64,000 nucleotides of DNA, from assembly GCF_001014615.2 (NCBI RefSeq), contig NZ_LBCQ02000006.1:248001-312000 (forward strand). Reading direction: 5' to 3'. A model generated the notes under the pieces. That model worked only from the letters and a program-made list of their open reading frames with translations, made no database searches and had not been told where the DNA came from. Shown in pieces: positions 1 through 12,018 of this stretch. A program made the translations under genes and the position numbers. How positions within the stretch are numbered: the stretch's first letter is position 1; each line of letters starts with the position of its first letter. The stretch is from Aquamicrobium sp. LC103 (lineage in GTDB: Bacteria; Pseudomonadota; Alphaproteobacteria; Rhizobiales; Rhizobiaceae).

Positions 1-1
1 C

Positions 2-784
2 GAGATCGCGGGCATGCTGGACAAGGAGAAGCCCGCCGCCGTCGTCGTGATGATCGGCTCCAACGACCGCCAGCAGCTCGTCGTCGCCGGCAACCGCGAG
101 CAGCCGCGCACGGACCCCTGGCTCAAGGAATACGAGGCTCGCGCGACCGCTTTCGCCAAGATCATCGACGGGAAGGACGTACCGCTTCTCTGGGTCAGCG
201 CGATTCCCTTCAAATCCGGTTCGATGACCTCTGACATGCTGGCCTTCAACGACATCTACCGCCGTGTGGCGGAGAGCGTCGACGGCGAATTCGTCGATGT
301 CTGGGACGGCTTTGCCGACGAGAACGGTGCCTTTGTCGCCAACGGGCCGGACATGAACGGTCAGCCGGCGCAGCTTCGCTCCGGCGACGGAATCAACATC
401 ACCCGCGCGGGCCGGCGCAAGATCGCCTTCTTCGCGGAAAAGCCGCTCAATCGCATTCTCGGCGGAAACGCCGTTCCGGGCGCGCCCAGCCTGGAAGCCG
501 CGCCTCTCGGCGCGGTGCCCGGCGAGGCGCCGAAGGAAATCGAGCGCACGCAGCCCATTTCCCTCGGCGATCCGGAACTGGATGGGGCGAGCGAGTTGCT
601 CGGCTCCCTCGTCGCGCCACGGAATGGCGAACCGCGCAATGCGGGCGAGCGCTTCCTGCGCAAGGGGCTCTCGCTCGAGGCCAAGCCCGGGAGAGCCGAC
701 GATTTCCTGCCGCACCGGGCAAAGCCGGATGCCGACACGGCGGCCAGAACCGATCCCGACAACACCGGCGCCCTGCGGCGCTGA
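2..784 (+). CDS. SGNH/DUF459-family hydrolase-like protein, 5' end outside window
   Basis: The reading frame is open from base 2, so the true start lies upstream of the window. The visible part is the C-terminal about 260 residues. It contains a G-S-N-D-R block, the N-bearing block of SGNH/GDSL esterases, then a D-G-I-N-I-T-R-A-G segment at the place of the catalytic Asp-x-x-His block. The expected His is Asn here. The last about 100 residues are rich in Ala, Gly, Pro and Glu and look disordered. DUF459 proteins are envelope-associated SGNH relatives, some thought to act on cell-surface acyl or acetyl groups; the substrate is unknown. It is followed within 10 bases by a strong terminator. The family assignment is by motif only. 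Confidence 0.7.
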   Translation, partial: EIAGMLDKEKPAAVVVMIGSNDRQQLVVAGNREQPRTDPWLKEYEARATAFAKIIDGKDVPLLWVSAIPFKSGSMTSDMLAFNDIYRRVAESVDGEFVDVWDGFADENGAFVANGPDMNGQPAQLRSGDGINITRAGRRKIAFFAEKPLNRILGGNAVPGAPSLEAAPLGAVPGEAPKEIERTQPISLGDPELDGASELLGSLVAPRNGEPRNAGERFLRKGLSLEAKPGRADDFLPHRAKPDADTAARTDPDNTGALRR

Positions 785-793
785 AAGATCGAA

Positions 794-816
794 GGGCGCC
801 CGACGGCGCCCTTTTT
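794..816 (+). terminator. Rho-independent terminator after the SGNH gene
   Basis: The 7-bp arms GGGCGCC and GGCGCCC enclose a CGAC loop and are followed directly by five T residues. The element starts 10 bases after the SGNH stop codon and lies 9 bases before the end of the convergent gltD, so it may also limit read-through between the two units. Confidence 0.8.
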
Positions 817-824
817 GCTTTCGT

Positions 825-2279
825 TCAGCGCGGGAGCACGGTCGTTCCCATCAGGAACTTGTCGATCGCATGCGCTGCCTGCCTGCCCTCGCGGATGGCC
901 CACACGACGAGCGACTGGCCGCGACGCACGTCGCCGGCGGTGAAAAGCCGATCGATGTTCGTGCTGTAGTCGCGATCGTTGGCGACCACATTGGTCGAGC
1001 GGCGGCTGTCGACCCTGACGTTCAGTCCATCGCCGAGCTCGGCGAGCACGCCGGACGAGATCGGGCCGGCGAACCCGATCGCGATGAAGGCGAGATCGGC
1101 GCGGATGACGAATTCGGTCCCTTCGATCGGCTTGCGCTTCTCGTCGACCTCACAGCAGCGGACGCCGGTGAGCACGCCATCCTCGCCAACGAATTCCAGC
1201 GTGGCGACCTGAAACTCGCGCTCCGCGCCCTCCGCCTGGCTGGACGAGGTGCGCATCTTGGTCGCCCAGTAGGGCCAGACCGTCAGCTTGTCTTCCTTCT
1301 CCGGCGGCTGGGGGCGGATGTCGAGCTGCGTGACACGAACCGCGCCCTGGCGGAAGGCCGTTCCTACGCAGTCCGACGCCGTATCGCCGCCGCCGACTAC
1401 CACGACGTGCTTGCCGCCGGCGAGGATCGGCTCCGAAGGCCAGGCAACCGACTGGATGTCCTCGCCGCCGACGCGGCGGTTCTGCTGGACGAGATAGGGC
1501 ATCGCATCATGCACGCCAGTGAAATCCGTGCCCGGGATGCCGGCCGGGCGCGGGGTCTCCGAGCCGCCGCAATAGAGCACCGCATCATGCTCGGCGAGCA
1601 GCTCCGACACCTTCTTGTCGACACCGATATTGATGCCGCAGTGGAAGGTCACGCCCTCGCCCTGCATCTGCTCGACGCGCGCATCGATGTAGTGCTTCTC
1701 GATCTTGAAGTCGGGAATGCCGTAGCGCATCAGCCCGCCCGGCTTGGATTCGCGCTCGTAGACATGCACGTCGTGACCGACGCGGCCGAGCTGCTGGGCG
1801 GCCGCCATTCCGGCCGGTCCCGAGCCGATGACCGCGACTTTCTTGCCGGTCCTGGCATCGGCCGGCATCGGCTTGATGTGGCCGGTCTCGTATGCCTTGT
1901 CGGCTATCGCCTGCTCGATCGTCTTGATGGCGACCGGGATGTCCTCGAGATTGAGGGTGCAGGCTTCCTCGCACGGCGCGGGGCAGATGCGGCCCGTCCA
2001 TTCGGGGAAATTGTTGGTCGAATGCAGGTTGCGGATCGCATTGTCCCAATCGCCATTGTAGACGAGGTCGTTCCAGTCCGGGATCTGGTTGTGGACCGGG
2101 CAGCCCGTCGGGCCATGGCAGTAGGGAATGCCGCAATCCATGCAGCGAGCGGCCTGCTTCTCGACCTCCTGGTCCGACATCGGCAGCGTGAATTCCTTGA
2201 AATGCCGAATGCGGTCGGAAGCCGGCTGGTACTTGTGCACCTGCCGGTCGATCTCGAGAAAACCTGTAACCTTGCCCAT
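825..2279 (-). CDS. gltD: Glutamate synthase (NADPH) small subunit
   Basis: This is the beta subunit of GOGAT. It passes electrons from NADPH through FAD to the large subunit, where 2-oxoglutarate and glutamine-derived ammonia give glutamate. The 484-residue product has the family length. Cys clusters near residues 46-60 (CMDCGIPYC...GCPVHNQ) and 99-107 (CPAPCEEAC) are the N-terminal 4Fe-4S ligands. GSGPAG near 153 is the FAD fold and VVGGGDTASD near 305 the NADPH fold. The start at 2279 was chosen because GGAGGT lies 7 bases upstream; the longer open frame has no such site. It follows gltB by 69 bases on the same strand and is surely co-transcribed. Confidence 0.96.
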   Translation of the reverse strand: MGKVTGFLEIDRQVHKYQPASDRIRHFKEFTLPMSDQEVEKQAARCMDCGIPYCHGPTGCPVHNQIPDWNDLVYNGDWDNAIRNLHSTNNFPEWTGRICPAPCEEACTLNLEDIPVAIKTIEQAIADKAYETGHIKPMPADARTGKKVAVIGSGPAGMAAAQQLGRVGHDVHVYERESKPGGLMRYGIPDFKIEKHYIDARVEQMQGEGVTFHCGINIGVDKKVSELLAEHDAVLYCGGSETPRPAGIPGTDFTGVHDAMPYLVQQNRRVGGEDIQSVAWPSEPILAGGKHVVVVGGGDTASDCVGTAFRQGAVRVTQLDIRPQPPEKEDKLTVWPYWATKMRTSSSQAEGAEREFQVATLEFVGEDGVLTGVRCCEVDEKRKPIEGTEFVIRADLAFIAIGFAGPISSGVLAELGDGLNVRVDSRRSTNVVANDRDYSTNIDRLFTAGDVRRGQSLVVWAIREGRQAAHAIDKFLMGTTVLPR

Positions 2280-2348
2280 CAGTGTACCTCCAAGCGACAG
2301 GCGCGCCCGCTCTTGCCGGCGGCGCAGCCGTGTCGTTCGCAATTGACG

Positions 2349-7070
<4,722 letters not shown>

Positions 7071-7331
7071 CGCCTCATCCTCCGTTCGAGCCCACAAAAT
7101 CGGGCGGTTGATTTCATTCCGGCAGGCACACGTCAGGAGCGCACTTCCGGCATTTTGGCGGCATATCTTTCGAAAGGCCGTGAAGCGGACGCATTGCGTT
7201 TCACCGTCATGCGTCCAGTTGGAGATGCGGAAACGGCTTACGCCCGTCACCGGTCTCCCATGCCCGCGTCTAAGGCCGGATAGGCGGAATATCATACGCC
7301 AAATCCGGATGTCCACGCGCGCGTTAAATAA

Positions 7332-7346
7332 GACAGCAATGCTGTC
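7332..7346. promoter_or_regulatory. 15-bp dyad in the divergent gltB / threonine aldolase spacer
   Basis: GACAGCA and TGCTGTC flank a single central A, a perfect 7-bp inverted repeat. It lies about 260 bases upstream of the gltB start and about 225 bases upstream of the aldolase start. The spacer from 7071 to 7572 holds no convincing gene. The rest is GC-poor by local standards around 7310-7400, which fits a promoter region for one or both divergent genes. No regulator can be named from the sequence. Confidence 0.35.
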
Positions 7347-7572
7347 CTAAATTTTGTATGCCAGAAAAGCCGAAATCGCACAAGACGGAAATGCAAAAAA
7401 ATCAGGCGACGTGCGTAATTTTATTGCGCCCGATGCAGGCGAACTGAACTATTCGCCTCGTCGGCGCTCGTGCATGAACCTGCCGAACGGCGAAAACGCG
7501 CTGCCCTCTTGCCCTGACCCGCCAAGCTCGCCAGACTTGCAGGCCTCACCATCAGTTCCGGATATTCCTTCG

Positions 7573-8622
7573 ATGCATTTTGCCTCCGACAACTGGGCCG
7601 GCGCCCACCCCGCGATCGCCGAAAGCCTTTCCCTCCATGCGAAGGGTTTCGCCGCCGCCTACGGCGCGAGCGATCTCGACAAGCAGGTGGAACGAAAATT
7701 CAGCGAGATTTTCGAGCGCGATGTCGCGGTCTTCTTCGTCAGCACCGGCACGGCCGCGAATTCGCTCGCCATGACGGCGGTCAACCGTGTCGGCGGCGTC
7801 TCGTTCTGCCATCGTGAGGCACACATGACCGCCGACGAATGCGGCGCGCCGGAATATTTCATGGGCGGTTCGCGGCTGCACGCCGTCGACGGAGTTCTCG
7901 GACGAATCGACCCCGGTAACCTCGAGGCGGCGATCGCGCATTTCCCGCCGGAGTTCGTCCATGCGGGGCGCCCGGCCGCCGTTTCCATCACACAGGCGAC
8001 CGAGATCGGCACCATCTATTCGCTCGAGCAAATCCGCGCGATCTCCGACATCTGCCGCAAGCACGGCCTGCCCCTGCACATGGACGGCGCCCGCTTCGCC
8101 AATGCGCTGGTGTCGCTCGACGTCTCCCCGGCCGAGATGACCTGGAGGCAGGGCGTCGACATCGTCTCTTTCGGCGGCACCAAGAACGGCTGCTGGTGCG
8201 CGGAGGCCGTCGTCTTCCTCGACCCGGCCATGGCGGCTGACTTCGCCTTCGTCCGCAAGCGGGGAGCCCAGCTCTTTTCCAAGTCGCGCTTCGTCGCCGC
8301 GCAGTTCGATGCCTATTTCCGCGACGACCTCTGGCTTCGGATGGCGCGCCATTCGAACGCGATGACTGAACGGCTGGCCGGCCATATCGAAAGCGCGACA
8401 GGCGCGCGCCTCGGCTGGGAGCCGCAGGCGAACGAGCTTTTCCCGATCGTCGGCCGATCCAAGGTGGAAGAGCTGAAATCCGCCGGCGCCGTTTTCTACC
8501 CGTGGCATCCGCCGCATGGCTTCGCGGGCGGCATCGACGAGGCTGAAACCATGTGCCGGCTGGTGACCAGCTTCGCCACGACCCAGGACGAAGTGGACCG
8601 CTTCGGCGAGTTGCTCGGCTGA
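7573..8622 (+). CDS. Low-specificity L-threonine aldolase-type beta-eliminating lyase
   Basis: A fold-type I PLP enzyme that cleaves threonine or allo-threonine to glycine and acetaldehyde. From M-H-F-A-S-D-N the product is 349 residues, the usual size. The PLP-binding lysine is Lys204 in S-F-G-G-T-K-N-G, and H-M-D-G-A-R-F-A-N supplies the Asp and Arg contacts near residue 165. The frame stays open upstream to 7354, but those 73 codons are Pro/Ser-rich and unlike the family, so the start at 7573 is preferred by homology; no strong ribosome site is visible there. It is divergent from gltB. Activity towards phenylserine or other beta-hydroxy amino acids cannot be excluded. Confidence 0.85.
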   Translation: MHFASDNWAGAHPAIAESLSLHAKGFAAAYGASDLDKQVERKFSEIFERDVAVFFVSTGTAANSLAMTAVNRVGGVSFCHREAHMTADECGAPEYFMGGSRLHAVDGVLGRIDPGNLEAAIAHFPPEFVHAGRPAAVSITQATEIGTIYSLEQIRAISDICRKHGLPLHMDGARFANALVSLDVSPAEMTWRQGVDIVSFGGTKNGCWCAEAVVFLDPAMAADFAFVRKRGAQLFSKSRFVAAQFDAYFRDDLWLRMARHSNAMTERLAGHIESATGARLGWEPQANELFPIVGRSKVEELKSAGAVFYPWHPPHGFAGGIDEAETMCRLVTSFATTQDEVDRFGELLG

Positions 8623-8633
8623 CGAAAGCGCAA

Positions 8634-8659
8634 GGCTGCTGACAGGACTGTCAGCAGCC
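8634..8659 (+). terminator. 12-bp perfect hairpin after the threonine aldolase gene
   Basis: GGCTGCTGACAG and CTGTCAGCAGCC form a 12-bp stem with a 2-base centre, starting 11 bases after the stop codon. There is no T-tract, so it may stabilise the mRNA end or work with Rho rather than terminate by itself. Confidence 0.5.
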
Positions 8660-8734
8660 CGTCCGGAACGAATTGAACATCGACCTCTTTCGCGAATTGG
8701 TACTTCGTCCGAATGCCATATGAGGAAAGAAACG

Positions 8735-9130
8735 ATGTCCGGATTCAGCGAGTTCATGAAGATCCGCGAGGCGGCCGCAGAAGCGTTTACCCGCGGCAAG
8801 ACCGGCGAGGTCGTCGCACTCAGCACCTCCCAGGAGCCGGCCAGCTTCTTCGGCCCGGACGGCAATATCCTGCGCGGAGCGGCAGGCGTCAGGAGCGCCT
8901 ATGACGAAGGCGGCTCGCAATTCGGCGCGGGCGGCGACAGCCGGTTCGAGATCGTCCACGCCGCGGAAGGCGGCGACATCGCCTATTGGGCGGGCGTGCA
9001 GGAGGCGGTCGTGGAAATCGGCGGCCGCAGGGTTGCGATGTCGCTCCGCGTCACCGAGCTTTTCCGCCGCGAAAACGGTGAATGGAAGCTCGTCCACCGG
9101 CATGCCGATGCCTTGCGGACGGACGAATAG
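8735..9130 (+). CDS. SnoaL-like / NTF2-fold protein
   Basis: The 131-residue product has the size and pattern of the SnoaL-like NTF2-fold family. It has an N-terminal helix pair, then alternating strands ending in R-R-E-N-G-E-W-K-L-V-H-R-H-A-D, the usual last strand of DUF4440/SnoaL-like proteins. These small cone-shaped domains bind or isomerise diverse small molecules; no substrate can be assigned. The start at 8735 was chosen because GAGGAAAG lies just upstream; the in-frame ATG five codons earlier overlaps that site. It stands alone between the aldolase and the convergent hsp20 gene. Confidence 0.75.
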   Translation: MSGFSEFMKIREAAAEAFTRGKTGEVVALSTSQEPASFFGPDGNILRGAAGVRSAYDEGGSQFGAGGDSRFEIVHAAEGGDIAYWAGVQEAVVEIGGRRVAMSLRVTELFRRENGEWKLVHRHADALRTDE

Positions 9131-9139
9131 AAAAAGCAG

Positions 9140-9161
9140 GAGCGGCGCCGGGGCGCCGCTC
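9140..9161. terminator. Hairpin shared by convergent SnoaL-like and hsp20 genes
   Basis: GAGCGGCGCC and GGCGCCGCTC form a 10-bp GC-rich stem with a two-base loop between two convergent stop codons. On the minus strand it is followed within 4 bases by TTTTT, so it most likely terminates hsp20. Confidence 0.6.
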
Positions 9162-9186
9162 CGTGTCCCGTAAGGGGATATTCCGA

Positions 9187-9651
9187 TTATTTGGAAGCCT
9201 GGGCTTCGATCTGCTTCGCCTTGACCGGCGCAGCGGTGATCGCGATCTTGCGAGGCTTCATCTCTTCGGGAATGTTCCGCTTCAGATCGATGTGAAGCAG
9301 GCCGTTCTTGAGCTGGGCCCCGGTTACTTCGACATGGTCGGCAAGCTGGAAGCGGCGCTCGAAAGTGCGCGCTGCGATGCCGCGGTAGAGAAGCTCGGAA
9401 CCCTCGTTCTGCTCGTCGGTCTTTTCACCCTTGATCGTCAGCACGTTGCGGTGCGCTTCGATCGAAATTTCGGTGTCCGAGAAGCCCGCGACGGCCATCG
9501 AGATGCGATAGGCATCCTCGCCGGTACGCTCGATGTTGTAGGGCGGATAGCTCTGGCCGCTATCGGGCTGGGCAAGCGAATCCAGCATGGTGAAAAGCCT
9601 GTCGAAGCCGACTGTGGAACGATAGAGCGGCGAAAAATCAACGTGACGCAT
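9187..9651 (-). CDS. Small heat-shock protein, Hsp20/IbpA family
   Basis: An ATP-independent holdase that binds unfolding proteins in the cytoplasm and hands them to DnaK/ClpB. The 154-residue product has a short N-terminal arm (M-R-H-V-D-F-S-P-L-Y-R-S), an alpha-crystallin domain at about residues 35-125 with G-L-L-H-I-D-L and N-I-P-E-E, and a short Lys-rich tail. The sequence is of the rhizobial class A (IbpA-like) type, with the opening M-D/F-...-L-Y-R-S-T-V-G-F-D-R. AGGAG lies 9 bases before the ATG, buried in a predicted hairpin (see 9652-9727). Control is therefore probably both transcriptional, by RpoH, and translational. Confidence 0.95.
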   Translation of the reverse strand: MRHVDFSPLYRSTVGFDRLFTMLDSLAQPDSGQSYPPYNIERTGEDAYRISMAVAGFSDTEISIEAHRNVLTIKGEKTDEQNEGSELLYRGIAARTFERRFQLADHVEVTGAQLKNGLLHIDLKRNIPEEMKPRKIAITAAPVKAKQIEAQASK

Positions 9652-9727
9652 TTGTATGTTCTCCTGTTGAGCAACAAGTTTCGCGTTTGACCGTCACTCG
9701 GAAAACCGCATCGGCTTTTCCCGACGG
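9652..9727 (-). promoter_or_regulatory. Candidate ROSE-like RNA thermometer in the hsp20 5' leader
   Basis: Read on the minus strand, two stem-loops precede the start codon. The upstream one pairs CCGTC with GACGG, GGAAAA with TTTTCC and CCG with CGG around an ATG loop (plus-strand 9691-9727). The second pairs CTTGTT with AACAGG around a GCTC loop (9663-9678) and hides the AGGAG ribosome site. An anti-SD segment containing TTGCT opposite AGGAG is the hallmark of ROSE elements, which control many rhizobial small heat-shock genes. The whole leader from the predicted start is about 100 bases, also typical. Pairing was worked out by eye; folding energy was not computed. Confidence 0.65.
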
Positions 9728-9761
9728 CCAGCGGTCCCATTCCATGGCGACCGCGAAACTG

Positions 9762-9790
9762 ATCTGGGAATTGGCGGCGGCGATTTCAAG
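9762..9790 (-). promoter_or_regulatory. Candidate sigma-32 (RpoH) promoter of hsp20
   Basis: On the minus strand CTTGAAA is followed after 15 bases by CCCAGAT, close to the heat-shock consensus CTTGAAA...CCCATNT. This would start transcription about 100 bases before the hsp20 ATG, just upstream of the ROSE-like hairpins. Confidence 0.55.
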
Positions 9791-9952
9791 ATTTCGCGCG
9801 GCTGCTTTTATGAACGCCAGATGAACCGCGCCTTCGGATCACGTTCAGGCGACAACGAATACCTTCATGCCCAACGAAGCGAACAGACGGCGGAAAGATT
9901 GCCGTCAACGATGCCGAGCCGGGTGTATCGTCCCTTCCTCCCGGATCGTCAG

Positions 9953-9988
9953 AAGGCCGGAAGCAGCCGAAAAGCCGCTTCCGGCCTT
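9953..9988. other. Long perfect hairpin upstream of the alpha/beta hydrolase
   Basis: AAGGCCGGAAGC and GCTTCCGGCCTT form a 12-bp perfect stem around a 12-base loop, ending 88 bases before the hydrolase start. No T-tract follows. The stretch from 9791 to 10076 otherwise shows no gene that I can support; an open frame from 9867 merely extends the hydrolase upstream and lacks family sequence. Confidence 0.4.
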
Positions 9989-10076
9989 CAAATCTTCAAC
10001 CTTCCTGCTATCGATAGGCACGTGCTTCGCCTTTTCATCAGCGTGGCTCACCCACTCGCTTCATCATCAGGGATCC

Positions 10077-11021
10077 ATGTCGGCACAACTCTTCGAAACA
10101 CCCGGCAACCCTATACCCGAGGGCGCCCGTGTCGACATGCTGGCGATGAGCGACGGCAAGCGGCTGCGCTACGCCCGCTTTCCCGCACTCGCACAGCCGC
10201 TGAAGGGAACGGTGGTCATCATCCACGGCCGCAACGAGTACATCGAGAAATATTTCGAGACGATCGGCGACCTCGCGCGCCGCGGTTTCGAGGTCGCGGC
10301 TTTCGACCTTCGCGGCCAGGGCGGCTCGGATCGCCTGCTGCGCGATCCCTGGCGCGGCCATGCGACGAGCTTCACCCATCACGTGTCGGACCTGGAACGG
10401 TTTCTTGCCGAGATCGTGCTGCCCGACTGCCGCGGCCCCTACTATGTTCTGGCGCATTCGACCGGCGCGCTGGTCGCGCTGATGGCCATGCCGATGCTGG
10501 TCAACCAGGTCCAGCGCATGGTGCTGAACACACCGCTCCTGTCATTTGCGAGACAGGGGCTTTCGATGAACACGGCGCGTCGCGTATCGGGCGCCATGTC
10601 CTTCATCGGGCTTGGCCGATCCTATATGGGGCGCGGTGCGCCTGGGAAACTGGCGCCTTTCGCGACGAACAAAGTCACCGGCGACGAGGCGCGATACGAA
10701 CGCAATTGCGAAATCTACAGGCAGCATCCGGAACTCGGCGTCGGCGGCCCGACCGCGGCCTGGGTCCATGCCGTCTGCAAGGCGATCGACCAAGTCAAGG
10801 AGCCCGACTTCGTCGGCGGGATCAGGCTTCCCACGCTCTTCATCGCAGCCGGGGCGGACACGGTCGTCTCGACCCAGGAAATCGAAGCATACTCGCGACG
10901 CGTGCGCTCGGGCGCGCTGCTGACGATCGACGGCGCCCGCCACGAAATCCTGCAAGAGAGAGACCTCTATCGCGAGCAGTTCCTCGCCGCCTTCGACGCT
11001 TTCATCCCGGGAAGCGAATAG
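10077..11021 (+). CDS. Alpha/beta hydrolase, lysophospholipase/monoacylglycerol lipase type
   Basis: The 314-residue product is a cytoplasmic serine hydrolase of the PldB/monoglyceride-lipase type. V-I-I-H-G-R-N-E near residue 50 is the oxyanion turn, F-D-L-R-G-Q-G-G-S-D near 77-86 follows, and A-H-S-T-G-A places the nucleophile at Ser128. A-A-G-A-D-T-V-V and D-G-A-R-H-E-I-L near the C-terminus provide Asp and His, so the triad is complete. The start at 10077 has AGGGA upstream and begins the family-like sequence; 70 extra in-frame codons upstream do not look like the family. Convergent with the phosphatase gene 21 bases away. Substrate unknown, probably lysophospholipids or monoacylglycerols. 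Confidence 0.85.
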   Translation: MSAQLFETPGNPIPEGARVDMLAMSDGKRLRYARFPALAQPLKGTVVIIHGRNEYIEKYFETIGDLARRGFEVAAFDLRGQGGSDRLLRDPWRGHATSFTHHVSDLERFLAEIVLPDCRGPYYVLAHSTGALVALMAMPMLVNQVQRMVLNTPLLSFARQGLSMNTARRVSGAMSFIGLGRSYMGRGAPGKLAPFATNKVTGDEARYERNCEIYRQHPELGVGGPTAAWVHAVCKAIDQVKEPDFVGGIRLPTLFIAAGADTVVSTQEIEAYSRRVRSGALLTIDGARHEILQERDLYREQFLAAFDAFIPGSE

Positions 11022-11042
11022 GCACTTCCGCGTCGGCTCGGC

Positions 11043-11816
11043 TCAGCCGTTCAGGATTTCGAGCGCGGCTGCGTGGAGTTCCGGAGTCGCCGCCGCCACG
11101 ATGTCGCCGGCGCTCTCGGCCGGACCGCCGTCCCAGGTGGTTATCTTGCCGCCCGCCCGCTCGATGATAGGTACCAGCGCGACGATGTCGTAGGGCTGCA
11201 GGCCCGTTTCCACCACAAGGTCGATCTGCCCCGCCGCGACCATCGCATAGGCGTAGCAATCCGTGCCGTAACGCGCCAGCCGGGCGGCCGCCTCGAGCCG
11301 GTCGTAGCAGGCCCTCTTCCCGTCGCGGAACAGGGCCGGCGTGGTCGTGCAGATCGTCGCCTCGGCGACGTCGCGCGTGGGGCGTGTCCGCAGCCGCCGC
11401 GGACCTCCCGGCCCCTCGTAATGCGCGCCCTCGCCGTCGGCCCAGAAAAGCTCTCCCGTGAAGGGTTGCGACATCATGCCGGCCACGGCGTCGCCGCCAT
11501 CGGTGAGGCCGACCAGCGTTCCCCACAGCGGCAGGCCCGAAATGAAGGCGCGCGTGCCGTCGATCGGGTCGATCACCCAGACATGCCGTTTGTCGGCATT
11601 CTCGGCGCCGAACTCCTCGCCCAATATGCCGTGATCGGGAAATTCCGCGGTGATCAGCGCGCGGATCGCGCGCTCGGCCTCGCGATCGGCTTCGGTAACC
11701 GGATCGAACCCGCCTTCCAGCTTGTTGGTGACAGCGCCCGCCTGCCGAAATCGCGGCAGCGTCTGCTCGGCCGCCGCCGCCGCCAGGCGCCGCATGAACT
11801 CGACCGAAACGGTCAT
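11043..11816 (-). CDS. hisN: Inositol-monophosphatase-family phosphatase, probably histidinol-phosphatase HisN
   Basis: A Mg2+-dependent, lithium-sensitive type phosphatase of 257 residues. The metal ligands are visible as G-E-E (66-68) and D-P-I-D-G-T (83-88), with a third Asp in the late Q-P-Y-D-I segment. This length and the R-A-F-I-S-G-L-P-L-W-G motif after DPIDGT match the rhizobial IMPase proteins annotated as HisN, which carry out the penultimate step of histidine synthesis. A general inositol-phosphatase (SuhB) role is the alternative. The start at 11816 has GGAGG 7 bases upstream; an ATG six codons earlier does not. A candidate sRNA is transcribed divergently from its 5' side. Confidence 0.85.
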   Translation of the reverse strand: MTVSVEFMRRLAAAAAEQTLPRFRQAGAVTNKLEGGFDPVTEADREAERAIRALITAEFPDHGILGEEFGAENADKRHVWVIDPIDGTRAFISGLPLWGTLVGLTDGGDAVAGMMSQPFTGELFWADGEGAHYEGPGGPRRLRTRPTRDVAEATICTTTPALFRDGKRACYDRLEAAARLARYGTDCYAYAMVAAGQIDLVVETGLQPYDIVALVPIIERAGGKITTWDGGPAESAGDIVAAATPELHAAALEILNG

Positions 11817-11883
11817 CTTAACCTCCGAACCCAAGGGGACGTCTCGCCGATCTCTCTAACCTACAGAAAAGATTTGGAAAGCC

Positions 11884-11911
11884 TTGACTTTTGTGCAACG
11901 CAACATAAACT
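11884..11911 (+). promoter_or_regulatory. Promoter of the candidate mmgR/suhB-like sRNA
   Basis: TTGACT at 11884-11889 and TAAACT at 11906-11911 are separated by 16 bases, a good sigma-70 type pair, and predict a transcript starting near 11918. Confidence 0.6.
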
Positions 11912-11917
11912 CTGAAT

Positions 11918-12002
11918 CGGACAGGGTTTCCTGTCTATGCCCTCCTTGGGCGTTTCCTCCCTAGACTTCGACCGCGTCGTGCGAACGATGCGGTCTTTTT
12001 TT
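11918..12002 (+). ncRNA. mmgR: Candidate mmgR/suhB-like trans-acting sRNA
   Basis: An approximately 85-base transcript is predicted between a sigma-70 promoter and a strong terminator (GACCGC/GCGGTC stem extended by TCGT/ACGA, then seven T at 11996-12002). It holds a first hairpin GACAGG-GTTT-CCTGTC and a second GCCC-TCCTT-GGGC, followed by the single-stranded TTTCCTCCCT at 11953-11962. From memory, that 10-mer is the conserved unpaired segment of the alphaproteobacterial MmgR family, in Rfam as suhB, named for lying beside an inositol-phosphatase gene as here. MmgR in Sinorhizobium limits polyhydroxybutyrate granules. No protein is encoded. An Infernal search with the suhB model would settle it. 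Confidence 0.7.
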
Positions 12003-12018
12003 GAAATCGCGGGAGCGC

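Noticed and set aside
7354..7572. 73-codon N-terminal extension of the threonine aldolase
   Set aside because: Pro/Ser-rich, unlike the family, overlaps the dyad-bearing control region and gives a protein longer than other aldolases.
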